Assembly: GCA_003153315.1 (NCBI GenBank)
Contig: PLYA01000054.1
Location: 124,001-188,000 of the forward strand
Length of the DNA stretch: 64,000 nucleotides
Direction: 5' to 3'
From: Bacteroidota bacterium
GTDB lineage: Bacteria; Bacteroidota; Bacteroidia; B-17B0; Aurantibacillaceae
Part shown: positions 1 through 8,505 of the stretch, in pieces
Layout of the letters: every line of letters begins with the position of its first letter
How positions within the stretch are numbered: the first letter of the stretch is position 1
The notes under the pieces: generated by a model
What the model was told of the DNA's origin: nothing
Seen by the model: only the letters and a program-made list of their open reading frames with translations
The model's database searches: none
Translations under genes and position numbers: made by a program

Positions 1-660
1 AAAGAGAAATTCAATCTTAAAATAATCTCTATAAAAGATTTGATTGCTTACCGCCTGCAAAAAGAAAGTATTATAGAAAAAGAAGTTGAAGTTGAGTTAC
101 CAACTCAATGGGGTACATTTAAGATGGCTGCCTACAAACAGACTACTACCGGTCAGGAGCATTTAGCCATATACAAAGGCACTTGGAAAAAAGATGAACC
201 TGTTTTGGTACGCGTACACTCCTCTTGTGTAACAGGCGATATCTTTGGTTCTTGTCGTTGTGATTGTGGACCACAATTGCACAAAGCATTAGAAATAATT
301 GAAAAAGAAGGCAAGGGTGTATTGGTGTATATGAATCAGGAAGGGCGTGGTATTGGTTTGCTTAACAAACTAAAAGCCTATAAACTGCAGGAACAGGGCA
401 TGGATACCGTTGAAGCAAATGCAGAACTGGGTTTTAAACCCGATGAGCGCGACTATGGCGTGGGTGCACAAATACTAAGAGACCTGGGTGTAAGCAAAAT
501 AAAACTAATGACCAACAATCCTAAAAAGCGTGCAGGTCTTATTGGCTATGGTTTAGAGATTGTAGATAATGTTGCCTTAGAAATTAAAAGTAATCAGCAC
601 AACAGCCTCTACCTGAAAACAAAAAAAGAAAAGATGGGGCATGATTTAAAGCTTGATTAA
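1..660 (+). CDS. ribBA: RibBA, 3' part: GTP cyclohydrolase II domain (truncated by window edge)
   Basis: GTP cyclohydrolase II opens the GTP ring in the first step of riboflavin synthesis. The zinc-binding cysteines are visible in [11 protein letters not shown]. The family motifs [27 protein letters not shown] and [11 protein letters not shown] follow, and the protein ends normally. The frame stays open leftward to base 1. The residues before the domain ([10 protein letters not shown]) look like the end of a DHBP synthase domain, so I read this as the tail of a bifunctional RibBA rather than a stand-alone RibA starting at the TTG at 40. The 5' part lies outside the window. The gene converges with rnr. 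Confidence 0.92.
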   Translation, partial: KEKFNLKIISIKDLIAYRLQKESIIEKEVEVELPTQWGTFKMAAYKQTTTGQEHLAIYKGTWKKDEPVLVRVHSSCVTGDIFGSCRCDCGPQLHKALEIIEKEGKGVLVYMNQEGRGIGLLNKLKAYKLQEQGMDTVEANAELGFKPDERDYGVGAQILRDLGVSKIKLMTNNPKKRAGLIGYGLEIVDNVALEIKSNQHNSLYLKTKKEKMGHDLKLD

Positions 661-872
661 TTAAAGCTTTCGGACGTTTCGACAATTACGCAGTTGTGCT
701 TTACGTCTCAAGCTTTTGCTCATAGTCATCATTGTGAGGGCTTTGCCCTAAGCAATCTTACAGGTGTAGTAAATAAGAGGTTGGTTATTGCGAAGTAACC
801 ATACGTCATTGCGAGGAAGAATGACAAAGCAATCTCCTAACTAAGGATTGTCGCGCTTCGCTCTCAATGACG
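646..872. repeat. Intergenic repeat region with CATTGCGAG-type inverted repeat
   Basis: This is the convergent gap between ribBA and rnr. A small hairpin (AAAGCTT/AAGCTTT) overlaps the ribBA stop and may act as a terminator. Further on, CGTCATTG (804-811) and its exact complement CAATGACG (865-872) bound a 69-bp element that contains AGCAATCTCC and GGATTGTC. The same words occur at 49154-49241, so this is a dispersed repeat family. I see no gene in this stretch. Confidence 0.7.
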
Positions 873-877
873 AAGTA

Positions 878-3139
878 CTACCTTCTTCTACTTCCTTTAT
901 GCTTAGGCTTTTGGTTGCTGCGCTTATTAGGATTTCTACCTCCGCCGCCACCTTCATGTTTTTCTATGCGGTTATGCTGCGATGCATTTTGTTCAATCGT
1001 ATCTACCAACAAAAAGTCTAACTGCTTTTTAATCATATCGGCAGTCTTAATTTCAATCAGCACCTTATCGCCAAGGGCAAATACCTTTTTGGTTCTTTTG
1101 CCTACGTAGCAATAGTTATCTTCATCATAAGCATAAAAATCATCTTTCATATCGCGGGCGCGTATAAGCCCTTCGCATTTGTTCTCCACAATTTCGGCAT
1201 ACAAACCCCACTCGGTAACACCAGATATAATCGCTTGAAAAGTATGCCCTACTTTATCCTTTAAAAACTCAACCTGTTTGTATTTAATAGAAGCGCGCTC
1301 TGCCTCGGCAGCCAGTTTCTCTCGTGCAGAAGAATGTTTGCTGTATGTTTCCAGTTCTTCAGCATTGCTATAAGAAGTATGGTTAAGATAAGCCTCCAGT
1401 AAACGATGCACCATCATATCGGGATAACGACGAATAGGAGAGGTGAAATGTGTATAGTAATCAAAGCCCAAACCATAGTGCCCTATGTTCTCAATGGTAT
1501 AAATAGCTTTGGGCATAGAGCGTATGGCAAGTATTTCAATGGTGCCTGCTTCGGGTTTACCTTTTACATCTACCAACAATTTATTAATAGATTGCGTGGT
1601 GGTTTGTTTGCTTTGCACATTTAATGAGTAACCGAATTTATTTACAAAGTTGTTCAGGTCGGTTAGCTTATCACTCGACGGAGTATCGTGTACACGGTAA
1701 ACAACCGCCTTTGCAGTTTTAGGATTTTGTTTCTCCCTGTTCTTAGGCATGGCTTTGCTTAGCACAGTTGCCACATGTTTGTTGGCAAGCAACATAAAAT
1801 CTTCAATCAGTTTATGCGCATCTTTTTGCACTTTAAAATAAACGCCTGTTGGCACGCCATCTTTATCCAAGGTAAACTTTACTTCTTCCTTATCAAAAAA
1901 GATAGAACCGTTTTTAGTACGCTCTGCACGTAGTTTTTTAGCCAGTTTATCTAAAGCAAATATCTCTTCTTTATAATCTCCTTTGCCGGTTTCTATCACT
2001 TCCTGCACTTCTTCGTAAGAAAAACGACGGTCAGAATAAATAATAGTCTTACCAAACCATTCCTTTACTACGTTGGCATGTTCATCCATTTCAAACACGG
2101 CCGAGAAACAAAGTTTTTCTTCATGCGGACGAAGCGAGCAAACAAAATTACTAAGCACTTCGGGCAGCATGGGTATTACACGGTCAACCAAATAAACCGA
2201 TGTGGCACGCTCCAAACCTTCTTCATCAATAATATCATGTGGTTTCACATAATGCGTAACATCGGCAATATGCACGCCTACTTCTATATTTCCGTTCTCT
2301 AACTTTTTAAAAGAAAGCGCATCATCAAAATCTTTCGCATCGTGCGGGTCAATGGTAAAGGTGGTAATGCCTCTAAAATCTCTGCGCTTGTTTATTTCTT
2401 CTTCGGTTATGTTGGTAGGTATACCCTTAGCTGCTGCTTCCACCTCTTCAGGGAAATGAGCCGGCAAACCATACTCGGCCATAATAGCGTGCATCTCGGT
2501 AGTATGAGAACCGGGGTAACCCAACACTTCCACCACTTCGGCAACAGGGTTAGGCTCGGCAGGGTTCCAGCTTACTATTTTCACTAAAGCTTTCTGCCCG
2601 TGTTTAAGCCCCTTCATTTTATTGAGAGGAATAAAAAAATCAATATGTATTTTATGGCTATCGGGCACCACAAAACAATTCTTTCCGTTTACCTGTGCGG
2701 TACCTACAAAGTCAGTCCGCTTGCGTTGCACCACCTGCGCCACAACCCCCTCGCGTTTATGTTTATCAAAGCTGGTTAGCAACACCTTTACCGTATCGCC
2801 CTGCAAGGCATCTTTGGTTTTGCCTTTCTGTATCTGAATATCATTTTCGGTAGGCGAGGTAACCACATACGCCATGCCCGACGACGTAAAATCTATAATA
2901 CCGTTTATATAGGTTTCAGGCGATTTGTATTGAAACTTGCCGGGTTCTTTCTCGGTAAGTAAATCCTTCATGCGCAATTCTTCCAGTGCTTCTATTACAT
3001 GCAAGCGTTCCGACTCTTCTGTAATTTCCAGCATGGTAGCTATTTGTCGGTAGTTAAGCAGCTTGCTTTCGTTGTGTTTTAATACATCCAGTACCAGTGC
3101 CGTATATTGATTATTTTGATTCTTATTCTTTTTTGCCAT
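878..3139 (-). CDS. rnr: Ribonuclease R (RNB family 3'-5' exoribonuclease)
   Basis: RNase R degrades structured RNA processively from the 3' end. The 753-residue product has an N-terminal winged-helix-like region, cold-shock OB folds, a central RNB catalytic domain with the acidic cluster in DPHDAKDFDDALS, and a C-terminal S1 domain (region near GVTEWGLYAEIV). It closes with a glycine- and lysine-rich basic tail typical of RNase R. I chose the ATG at 3139 (MAKKNKNQ) over an in-frame TTG nine bases upstream. Length and domain order match the family. The gene stands alone, convergent with ribBA. Confidence 0.95.
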   Translation of the reverse strand: MAKKNKNQNNQYTALVLDVLKHNESKLLNYRQIATMLEITEESERLHVIEALEELRMKDLLTEKEPGKFQYKSPETYINGIIDFTSSGMAYVVTSPTENDIQIQKGKTKDALQGDTVKVLLTSFDKHKREGVVAQVVQRKRTDFVGTAQVNGKNCFVVPDSHKIHIDFFIPLNKMKGLKHGQKALVKIVSWNPAEPNPVAEVVEVLGYPGSHTTEMHAIMAEYGLPAHFPEEVEAAAKGIPTNITEEEINKRRDFRGITTFTIDPHDAKDFDDALSFKKLENGNIEVGVHIADVTHYVKPHDIIDEEGLERATSVYLVDRVIPMLPEVLSNFVCSLRPHEEKLCFSAVFEMDEHANVVKEWFGKTIIYSDRRFSYEEVQEVIETGKGDYKEEIFALDKLAKKLRAERTKNGSIFFDKEEVKFTLDKDGVPTGVYFKVQKDAHKLIEDFMLLANKHVATVLSKAMPKNREKQNPKTAKAVVYRVHDTPSSDKLTDLNNFVNKFGYSLNVQSKQTTTQSINKLLVDVKGKPEAGTIEILAIRSMPKAIYTIENIGHYGLGFDYYTHFTSPIRRYPDMMVHRLLEAYLNHTSYSNAEELETYSKHSSAREKLAAEAERASIKYKQVEFLKDKVGHTFQAIISGVTEWGLYAEIVENKCEGLIRARDMKDDFYAYDEDNYCYVGKRTKKVFALGDKVLIEIKTADMIKKQLDFLLVDTIEQNASQHNRIEKHEGGGGGRNPNKRSNQKPKHKGSRRR

Positions 3140-3151
3140 ACGAAACAAAGG

Positions 3152-3262
3152 TAATTAAAAGAATTAGATGCCTTTTAGCTTAGCTCTGTTTTGAGCGTTC
3201 CGTTGATTACAACGGCGGGCTTTACACGCTGCACGGCAGCTTGCTTCAATCCCTAACGCAAG
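3152..3262. repeat. REP-like structured repeat, copy 1
   Basis: This copy shares the opening words (GGTAATTAAAAGAATTA), a central GATTACAA hairpin and the closing CAATCCCTAACGCA with a second copy at 6188-6308. Hairpins here are CCGTTG-ATTA-CAACGG and GCTGC-ACG-GCAGC. The stem of the first differs from the copy at 6.2 kb by a paired change that keeps pairing. No reading frame is involved. Confidence 0.75.
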
Positions 3263-3278
3263 CAACCAACTAAAATAA

Positions 3279-4004
3279 TTAATTCTTTTTTTGAATTTCT
3301 TTACGATTGAAATTAACATCCTGAATATCAGGTTTTGTTGTTCCCTTTTTCTTTGAAGGCTCGTTGGTTTGCTCAATAACTTTGTTTTCCTTTTTTACTA
3401 TATCTTTCATAGATTCAATTATTTTTTTATCAGCATCAGAAATCTTGTCATTGTCATTAATTGTCTTTCCGTTTAAAAATGTGGCTCTTACTTTTCCAAG
3501 TGTATCGAAGTACATGCCCGCGTAATCCTTATTATCAATAGCATAAGAGATTACTTGCAGGTTGCCATTTGACAAATAAATTTTTTGAACCCCTTCTCGT
3601 TTCCCCTTTTCATTGAAATTAAATATATTTTGTGATTTACCTGTTTCAAAATAAAGAGTGTATTCGCCTACCCAACGATTAATAAGCCAAGTACCCATTT
3701 CAGATATTTTACCATTTTCATGAAACATAACAGCCTTACCATTTGGTTTGCCTTCTTTAAATTCTACTTTGCTTTGGATTTCATTATCGCAAAAATATTT
3801 AATCCAAATACCTTCCTTTTTATTGTCTTTGTAATTTCCTTCTTCAACTTTACCTTTTGGCTGATGACAAGACTTTGGTTCATTTTCGCCAAACACAATC
3901 CAATACCCTTGTTTAAGTCCATTATTGTCTGTAATGTTTATAGTATCTTTCTTTTGCCCCCACAAAGCACAGCTAAACAATAAAAGTATAAGGGTGTATC
4001 GCAT
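3279..4004 (-). CDS. Secreted MORN-repeat-variant protein (YwqK-like)
   Basis: This 241-residue protein has a signal peptide (MRYTLILLLFSCALWGQ). Repeated Gly-rich strands follow, of the MORN_2 type: GLKQGYWIVF, NKKEGIWIKYF, GKPNGKAVMFHENGK and NRWVGEYTLYFETGK. The C-terminal ~60 residues are charged and low-complexity. MORN_2 proteins in Bacteroidota are usually periplasmic or surface proteins without a known reaction. Annotation pipelines often label them YwqK-type antitoxins, but no toxin partner is next to this one. Its signal peptide is nearly identical at DNA level to that of the protein at 6326-6805, so the two are duplicates. Confidence 0.75.
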   Translation of the reverse strand: MRYTLILLLFSCALWGQKKDTINITDNNGLKQGYWIVFGENEPKSCHQPKGKVEEGNYKDNKKEGIWIKYFCDNEIQSKVEFKEGKPNGKAVMFHENGKISEMGTWLINRWVGEYTLYFETGKSQNIFNFNEKGKREGVQKIYLSNGNLQVISYAIDNKDYAGMYFDTLGKVRATFLNGKTINDNDKISDADKKIIESMKDIVKKENKVIEQTNEPSKKKGTTKPDIQDVNFNRKEIQKKN

Positions 4005-4040
4005 TTAACACAAATATAAAACAAAAACCGCCTGCAAACC

Positions 4041-4187
4041 CATTTTAGCTTAAGCGTATTTCATTTTTGCTTAAGCATATTTCATTTTAGGGTAAGCATA
4101 ATTCATTCTAAGGGAAGCAAAATTCATTTTAAGGGAAGCATATTTCATTTTAGGGTAAGCATAATTCATTTTAAGGGAAGCAAAATT
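4041..4187. repeat. 21-bp tandem repeat array A (7 units)
   Basis: Seven head-to-tail 21-bp units run without interruption. Each starts with CATTTTA or a near variant and contains a GGGAAGC or GGTAAGC core. Variation is concentrated at a few positions. On the minus strand five consecutive units read as open heptapeptides of the pattern (F/Y)A(S/Y)(L/P)KM(N/K), and then a stop occurs. The array lies between a MORN gene and DUF4153 and is not part of either. Confidence 0.9.
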
Positions 4188-4239
4188 GTGTTAAAAGTCG
4201 AAAAAAAGACAATAAATGTTTGTTTTTGAATTGAAGGAT

Positions 4240-4340
4240 AAAGTCCGCCGGCTCACTTCGACAGGCTCAGTGTGCCAGCGCGCCGGAACGCCCCTACTTC
4301 GATGGTTCGACAAGCTCACCACAGGCTAAGCTCAGTACCC
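4240..4340. repeat. Dispersed intergenic repeat (TTCGACA-AGCTCA words)
   Basis: Two related words, TTCGACAGGCTCAGTG and GTTCGACAAGCTCACC, sit in a GC-richer patch after the tandem array. From memory, such words are common in Bacteroidota intergenic repeats. Together with array A they fill the 341-base gap between the MORN gene and DUF4153. I see no gene here. Confidence 0.5.
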
Positions 4341-4345
4341 CAAGA

Positions 4346-6178
4346 TTATTTTATTTTAATAAAGCACACTCCGTTGGCATTATCTATGTGGTATCTTTCT
4401 TTGTTTCTTATACCCGATATGGAGTTGAACTGTAGTTTTATTTTAAGCGTGCTGTCTTCGTACACTTTTTGCATCAGCTTATAAGGCACGGTGCTGCTGT
4501 ATCCGTTGTTGCTTTTTAAAGAATCGTTCCATTGTTTTATTAAGTCGGCAACAGCCAAGCTGTAAATAAGCTTACGGTTCTTTTTTAACTCGATAGCCGA
4601 AGAATCTTTACTGATGCTAAAAGAAATACTATCATTTCGTATGGTAGTTGCTTTATCGTAATAATAATTAGAATAGGAATAGGCATAAAAACTAAACTCA
4701 TAATCGTAGCCTGTTATTTCTTTTACTTCTTCTTGAGATGTATAGTAATTAAAGCGTTTGTATTCTTCATTTTCATTATTCCAATTCCTATAATAATTAT
4801 AGGTTACAGGTACGTTCAATAGTTTCATCACGTTTTCAACCCGCTGGTAGCGTAGGGTATCGGCAATTAAAGAATCTATGTTGGTAGTAAACCAAGGCTT
4901 CATGTCTTTAAAGCCATGCATATTATCAAAATACTTTACAATAGAAGTTATTTGCTCGGCAATGGTATCGGGCACCGTTTTATGTTTGGTATTAATCTTT
5001 CCGTCTACCAATATTTGATTCTTGGTTAAAATGTTTTCCAACACATGCATCTGACTTTTTTCGGCAATACTAAACGCACCCCAAGGACCAAAAGAGCAAA
5101 ACAATGCAATGGCACATAAAGTAAGCGGTATGTACTTAATGTTAGACACTTTGCTGAATAAGAAATAGGTGGAAACGCCAGTCAGCCAAATGGCAAGAAC
5201 GATAATGAAATAACGGTTCTCGGTAATTCCGTATTCGCCAATGCGTGTGCCAATGGCTACAAAAAGCAGTATTACCAATGGATACAAAGCCCCATAGAAC
5301 CACTTAGAGAAAATATGAATCCACTTGTTTCCTTCGCGGTTGCGTATGGGATGTACCAGCAATAAAGCTAACACGCCCAACACCGAAAAACCAATAACTA
5401 AATAAGATACCCAGCCTTTGGGCAAGTGTTGAATGCATATTATTTTAATGGTATAAGCATACAGTATCAGTAAATACAGGGTAACTAAAGGCAACAAAAC
5501 ATATTGGGTAAATATTTTTAATCCTTTGGGGTATTCATCACTTTGCTCTAACTCTTCTAAATTCTTAGGTACCCCTGCCAGAAAGAACCATGTATTAAAC
5601 ACACCTGCAATAACAATCCATAAACGCATGTAGTTCTTTCCGTTGATATGTGCATTAAACAATTGGTCGATGGCAAGAAGCGCCAAACAGATACCTAAGT
5701 ATAACGTACCGCTATAAATAACGGCAAAGAACAAGCGCAGAAACAAAGCTTTATTAAACTGCCAGAAACCATTTAAGTTTTGTTTATCGGTATAGGCAGC
5801 AAAAGAAGCAAATAAGTGAAATGCGATATTAATAAGCGTATAACGAACATACTCCATGCTATTAGCCCGTTCGTGTAAGAAGAAATAATAAACTACTAAT
5901 AAGATTAAAGCAATAGCGTTTAGTATAATGGTTTTGTTTTTATCGAACTTCTTTCTTTCTGCAAACAGACTTATAGAGAAAAAGAGTGTTAAGCCCAAAG
6001 AACAAACCATGATTAAGTAATCTGCATTTTTTGCAGCATTAGCCTGATTGTAATTTGTGTTTATTAAATAAATGCCGGCTGCACTACCTATAATAGCACT
6101 TAGCAGACATAAAGGAAAACGTTTTAACGTAAACAAACTCTCGTTTGCTAATGACTTGATGGAAGGGAAACGTGCCAT
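4346..6178 (-). CDS. DUF4153 domain-containing membrane protein
   Basis: This is a 610-residue integral membrane protein. The first ~380 residues form about ten to twelve hydrophobic segments: tandem helices from LCLLSAIIGSAAGIYL, through LFFAVIYSGTLYLGICLALL, to IPLTLCAIALFCSFGPWG. The C-terminal ~230 residues are soluble, rich in Tyr and Asn, and probably extracytoplasmic. This layout fits the DUF4153 family, whose function is unknown. The gene sits between two paralogous MORN proteins. A REP-like repeat lies just before its start and a minisatellite after its end. Confidence 0.75.
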   Translation of the reverse strand: MARFPSIKSLANESLFTLKRFPLCLLSAIIGSAAGIYLINTNYNQANAAKNADYLIMVCSLGLTLFFSISLFAERKKFDKNKTIILNAIALILLVVYYFFLHERANSMEYVRYTLINIAFHLFASFAAYTDKQNLNGFWQFNKALFLRLFFAVIYSGTLYLGICLALLAIDQLFNAHINGKNYMRLWIVIAGVFNTWFFLAGVPKNLEELEQSDEYPKGLKIFTQYVLLPLVTLYLLILYAYTIKIICIQHLPKGWVSYLVIGFSVLGVLALLLVHPIRNREGNKWIHIFSKWFYGALYPLVILLFVAIGTRIGEYGITENRYFIIVLAIWLTGVSTYFLFSKVSNIKYIPLTLCAIALFCSFGPWGAFSIAEKSQMHVLENILTKNQILVDGKINTKHKTVPDTIAEQITSIVKYFDNMHGFKDMKPWFTTNIDSLIADTLRYQRVENVMKLLNVPVTYNYYRNWNNENEEYKRFNYYTSQEEVKEITGYDYEFSFYAYSYSNYYYDKATTIRNDSISFSISKDSSAIELKKNRKLIYSLAVADLIKQWNDSLKSNNGYSSTVPYKLMQKVYEDSTLKIKLQFNSISGIRNKERYHIDNANGVCFIKIK

Positions 6179-6187
6179 AAGAACAAA

Positions 6188-6308
6188 GGTAATTAAAAGA
6201 ATTAAATGCTTTTTAGCTTGGGCGTTTCCTTTGATTACAAAGGTCGGGCTTTGCGTTGCAAGCTTTGCAGATTACTGCAAAGGCTTTCCACTGCAATCCC
6301 TAACGCAC
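6188..6308. repeat. REP-like structured repeat, copy 2
   Basis: This is the second copy of the element at 3152-3262. It carries two perfect hairpins with the same ATTA loop: CCTTTG-ATTA-CAAAGG and CTTTGCAG-ATTA-CTGCAAAG. It ends with the shared word CAATCCCTAACGCA. The element fills the gap between DUF4153 and the second MORN gene. Confidence 0.75.
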
Positions 6309-6325
6309 CTATTAATAGGAGGGAT

Positions 6326-6805
6326 TTACTTTAATTTATATTTTCTACCGCTCTGCCACATATAACTTTTCCCATCAATTGTCTCAATTGTTCCATCAGG
6401 TTTTTCTGGTTTTATAAGTACTTTTTCAGAAACTTTTGAACTTGACTTAGCGTTATAGTTGTCTACTTTCCAAACAGAATAATCTGTCAACTGCCCTTTA
6501 TCATTATAGGATTTAACTGTATCCGTCAAGCAACCTTTATAATATTTGCCTGTCGCCTCAACCATACCAGTTTCACCCAATGCTTTATATGGCCCATCTT
6601 TTAAATCATTCTTATAAGTCCAAACAAAACGAATTTTCCCGTTAGATTCATTGTAATCATTCCATAAACCTTCTTTCTTTCCATCTATAATACAACCTTC
6701 TTCATGTACTTTACCATTACTATAAAAGGTCTTAGTAAACTTACATGAATCACTTTGCCCCCACAAAGCATAACTAAACAATAAAAGTATAATGGAGTAT
6801 TTCAT
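6326..6805 (-). CDS. Secreted MORN-repeat-variant protein (short paralogue)
   Basis: This 159-residue secreted protein has the signal peptide MKYSIILLLFSYALWGQ and MORN_2-like strands (NGKVHEEGCIIDGKKEGLW, NDLKDGPYKALGETG, GMVEATGKYYKG). It is a shorter paralogue of the protein at 3279-4004. Signal-peptide codons are almost unchanged between the two while the mature parts have diverged, which suggests duplication with the intervening DUF4153 gene. The molecular role is unknown. Confidence 0.7.
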   Translation of the reverse strand: MKYSIILLLFSYALWGQSDSCKFTKTFYSNGKVHEEGCIIDGKKEGLWNDYNESNGKIRFVWTYKNDLKDGPYKALGETGMVEATGKYYKGCLTDTVKSYNDKGQLTDYSVWKVDNYNAKSSSKVSEKVLIKPEKPDGTIETIDGKSYMWQSGRKYKLK

Positions 6806-6999
6806 TTATAGCAAATGTAATTAATTTCATTCAATATAGCGCACTGCCCGACCAAACGCGGAGCAGTTTAGCCCGCTTGGGGCAGATCGTTTGGTCTTGA
6901 ATACCAACCGCGCATTCTGGCTCAAAGATGCCTTTGCATCTTTGCCCTGTTTCTTTTTCGTCAAGGAAAAAGAAAGTAAGCAATAACTTGTGTTATGGT

Positions 7000-7584
7000 T
7001 TACTGTTTAACTTTTAGTTCTTCAATCACCTTTTCTACTGCTTTAGGAAAGTAAAAGTATTCTAAAGCGTGTATTTTCTCTTCTAATGTTTCAATCGTGT
7101 CGTTCTCATCAACTTTACACTTCTCCTGCAATATGATAGCTCCTTTATCATACTCCTCATTTACATAGTGTATCGTAATCCCGCTTTCCGATTCTTTAGC
7201 TTGCATAATTGTTTCATGCACTTTTTTTCCATACATGCCTTTCCCTCCATGCTTTGGCAACAAAGCGGGATGGATATTAATTATACGATTAGGAAATGCC
7301 TGTATCAGTTTCTCCGGGATTTTAAGCAGGAAGCCTGCCAATACAATTAAATCTACTTTCTCTGTTTGCAGAAAGTCTATAATCTGTTCGGTATAATTAG
7401 TAAGTGCTTGTTTGGATATAATTTGGATGTTCTTTTTATGAAGTTCAGCTCGCTTGACAATGCCTGCTTCGGCATTATTTGTTACCACTAACTTTATCTT
7501 AACCTCTTTGCTTGAGGAGAAATAATTTATCAGATTCTCGGCATTGGTACCCTCTCCAGAAGCAAATAAAGCAACGTTAATCAT
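7000..7584 (-). CDS. purN: Phosphoribosylglycinamide formyltransferase
   Basis: PurN moves a formyl group from 10-formyl-THF to GAR in purine synthesis. The 194-residue length is typical. The N-terminus MINVALFASGEGTNAENL matches the phosphate-binding loop. The catalytic Asn and His are in INIHPALLPKHGG, and the later Asp is in HYVNEEYDKGAI. It is divergent from lgt. The 194-base gap downstream of its stop holds no gene; it contains GC-rich patches and short inverted words. Confidence 0.93.
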   Translation of the reverse strand: MINVALFASGEGTNAENLINYFSSSKEVKIKLVVTNNAEAGIVKRAELHKKNIQIISKQALTNYTEQIIDFLQTEKVDLIVLAGFLLKIPEKLIQAFPNRIINIHPALLPKHGGKGMYGKKVHETIMQAKESESGITIHYVNEEYDKGAIILQEKCKVDENDTIETLEEKIHALEYFYFPKAVEKVIEELKVKQ

Positions 7585-7631
7585 TCCCCTAAATTAAATT
7601 TTAAAACCCTATAAAACCTGCAAGTTTTGTT

Positions 7632-7639
7632 TACTTTTG
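7632..7639 (+). promoter_or_regulatory. Bacteroidota -7 promoter box (TACTTTTG) for lgt
   Basis: TACTTTTG fits the TAnnTTTG consensus and ends 11 bases before the ATG at 7651. This argues that translation starts at 7651 or 7654, not at an upstream in-frame TTG. I could not pick a convincing -33 element. Confidence 0.4.
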
Positions 7640-7650
7640 AACACTTTTTT

Positions 7651-8499
7651 ATGATGCAACACTTACTGTTTATTGTTTGGAATGCTAGCCCTGAAATGTT
7701 TACCATTCCCGGTATTAACTGGCCTGTGCGTTGGTATGGCTTATTATTTGCCTGTGCTTTTTTGGGTAGTCAGTATGTAATGGGTTATGTTTTTAAAACC
7801 GAACAACGCCCTGCAAAATACTTAGATATATTAACCATTTACATCATTGCCGGAACAGTTATTGGTGCACGTTTAGGACATTGTTTATTTTATTCACCTG
7901 ATTATTATTTGTATCACCCATTAGAGATTTTAAAAATATGGGAAGGTGGATTAGCCAGTCATGGCGCTGCTATTGGCATTATTACCGCTATGTTACTCTA
8001 TTGCCGTAAAACAGGAGAAGGTATTTGGTGGTTATTCGACAGGATAGTTATTGTAGTACCCTTATCGGCTATATTTATTCGTACAGGTAATTTAATGAAC
8101 TCAGAGATTGTAGGCAAACCAACTACCCTGCCTTGGGGTTTTAAATTTTTACGTTGCGAAGAAGATGCGCAGTTAATGCAATTTCACGGAGCAGATTTTA
8201 TACCTGCTCGTCATCCTTCTCAATTATATGAGGCTATTTATTGCGTGTTTCTATTTGCTTTAATGTTTTATCTATGGAAATATAAACGTTCTGTATTACC
8301 TCAGGGCTTTATGTTTGGTTTGTTTTGCGTGTTACTTTTTACATCCCGTTTCTTTATGGAGTTTTTAAAAGAAGCTCAGGTTGATTGGGAAAAAGGATTA
8401 GCTCTTGATATGGGGCAATGGCTTAGTATTCCTTTTGTTTTGGGAGGAGCATTTATTATGTTCTATTCTTATAGAAAGAAGAAACGAAGTTTAGAATAA
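7651..8499 (+). CDS. lgt: Prolipoprotein diacylglyceryl transferase
   Basis: Lgt transfers diacylglycerol onto the lipobox cysteine of prolipoproteins in the inner membrane. The 282-residue product has about seven membrane helices and the family motifs GGLASHGAAIG (catalytic His region), RTGNLMNSEIVGKPT (the Lgt signature with its essential Arg and Asn) and HPSQLYEA. I start it at the ATG at 7651. Its 3' end nearly touches the convergent TamL-like gene. Confidence 0.94.
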   Translation: MMQHLLFIVWNASPEMFTIPGINWPVRWYGLLFACAFLGSQYVMGYVFKTEQRPAKYLDILTIYIIAGTVIGARLGHCLFYSPDYYLYHPLEILKIWEGGLASHGAAIGIITAMLLYCRKTGEGIWWLFDRIVIVVPLSAIFIRTGNLMNSEIVGKPTTLPWGFKFLRCEEDAQLMQFHGADFIPARHPSQLYEAIYCVFLFALMFYLWKYKRSVLPQGFMFGLFCVLLFTSRFFMEFLKEAQVDWEKGLALDMGQWLSIPFVLGGAFIMFYSYRKKKRSLE

Positions 8500-8505
8500 A
8501 CCCTT

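Noticed and set aside
4041-4187. CRISPR array
   Set aside because: Units are directly adjacent without spacers, and no cas genes are present in the window.
3279-6805. Toxin-antitoxin module, as MORN_2 proteins are often labelled YwqK antitoxins
   Set aside because: Both proteins carry signal peptides and no toxin-like partner is adjacent.
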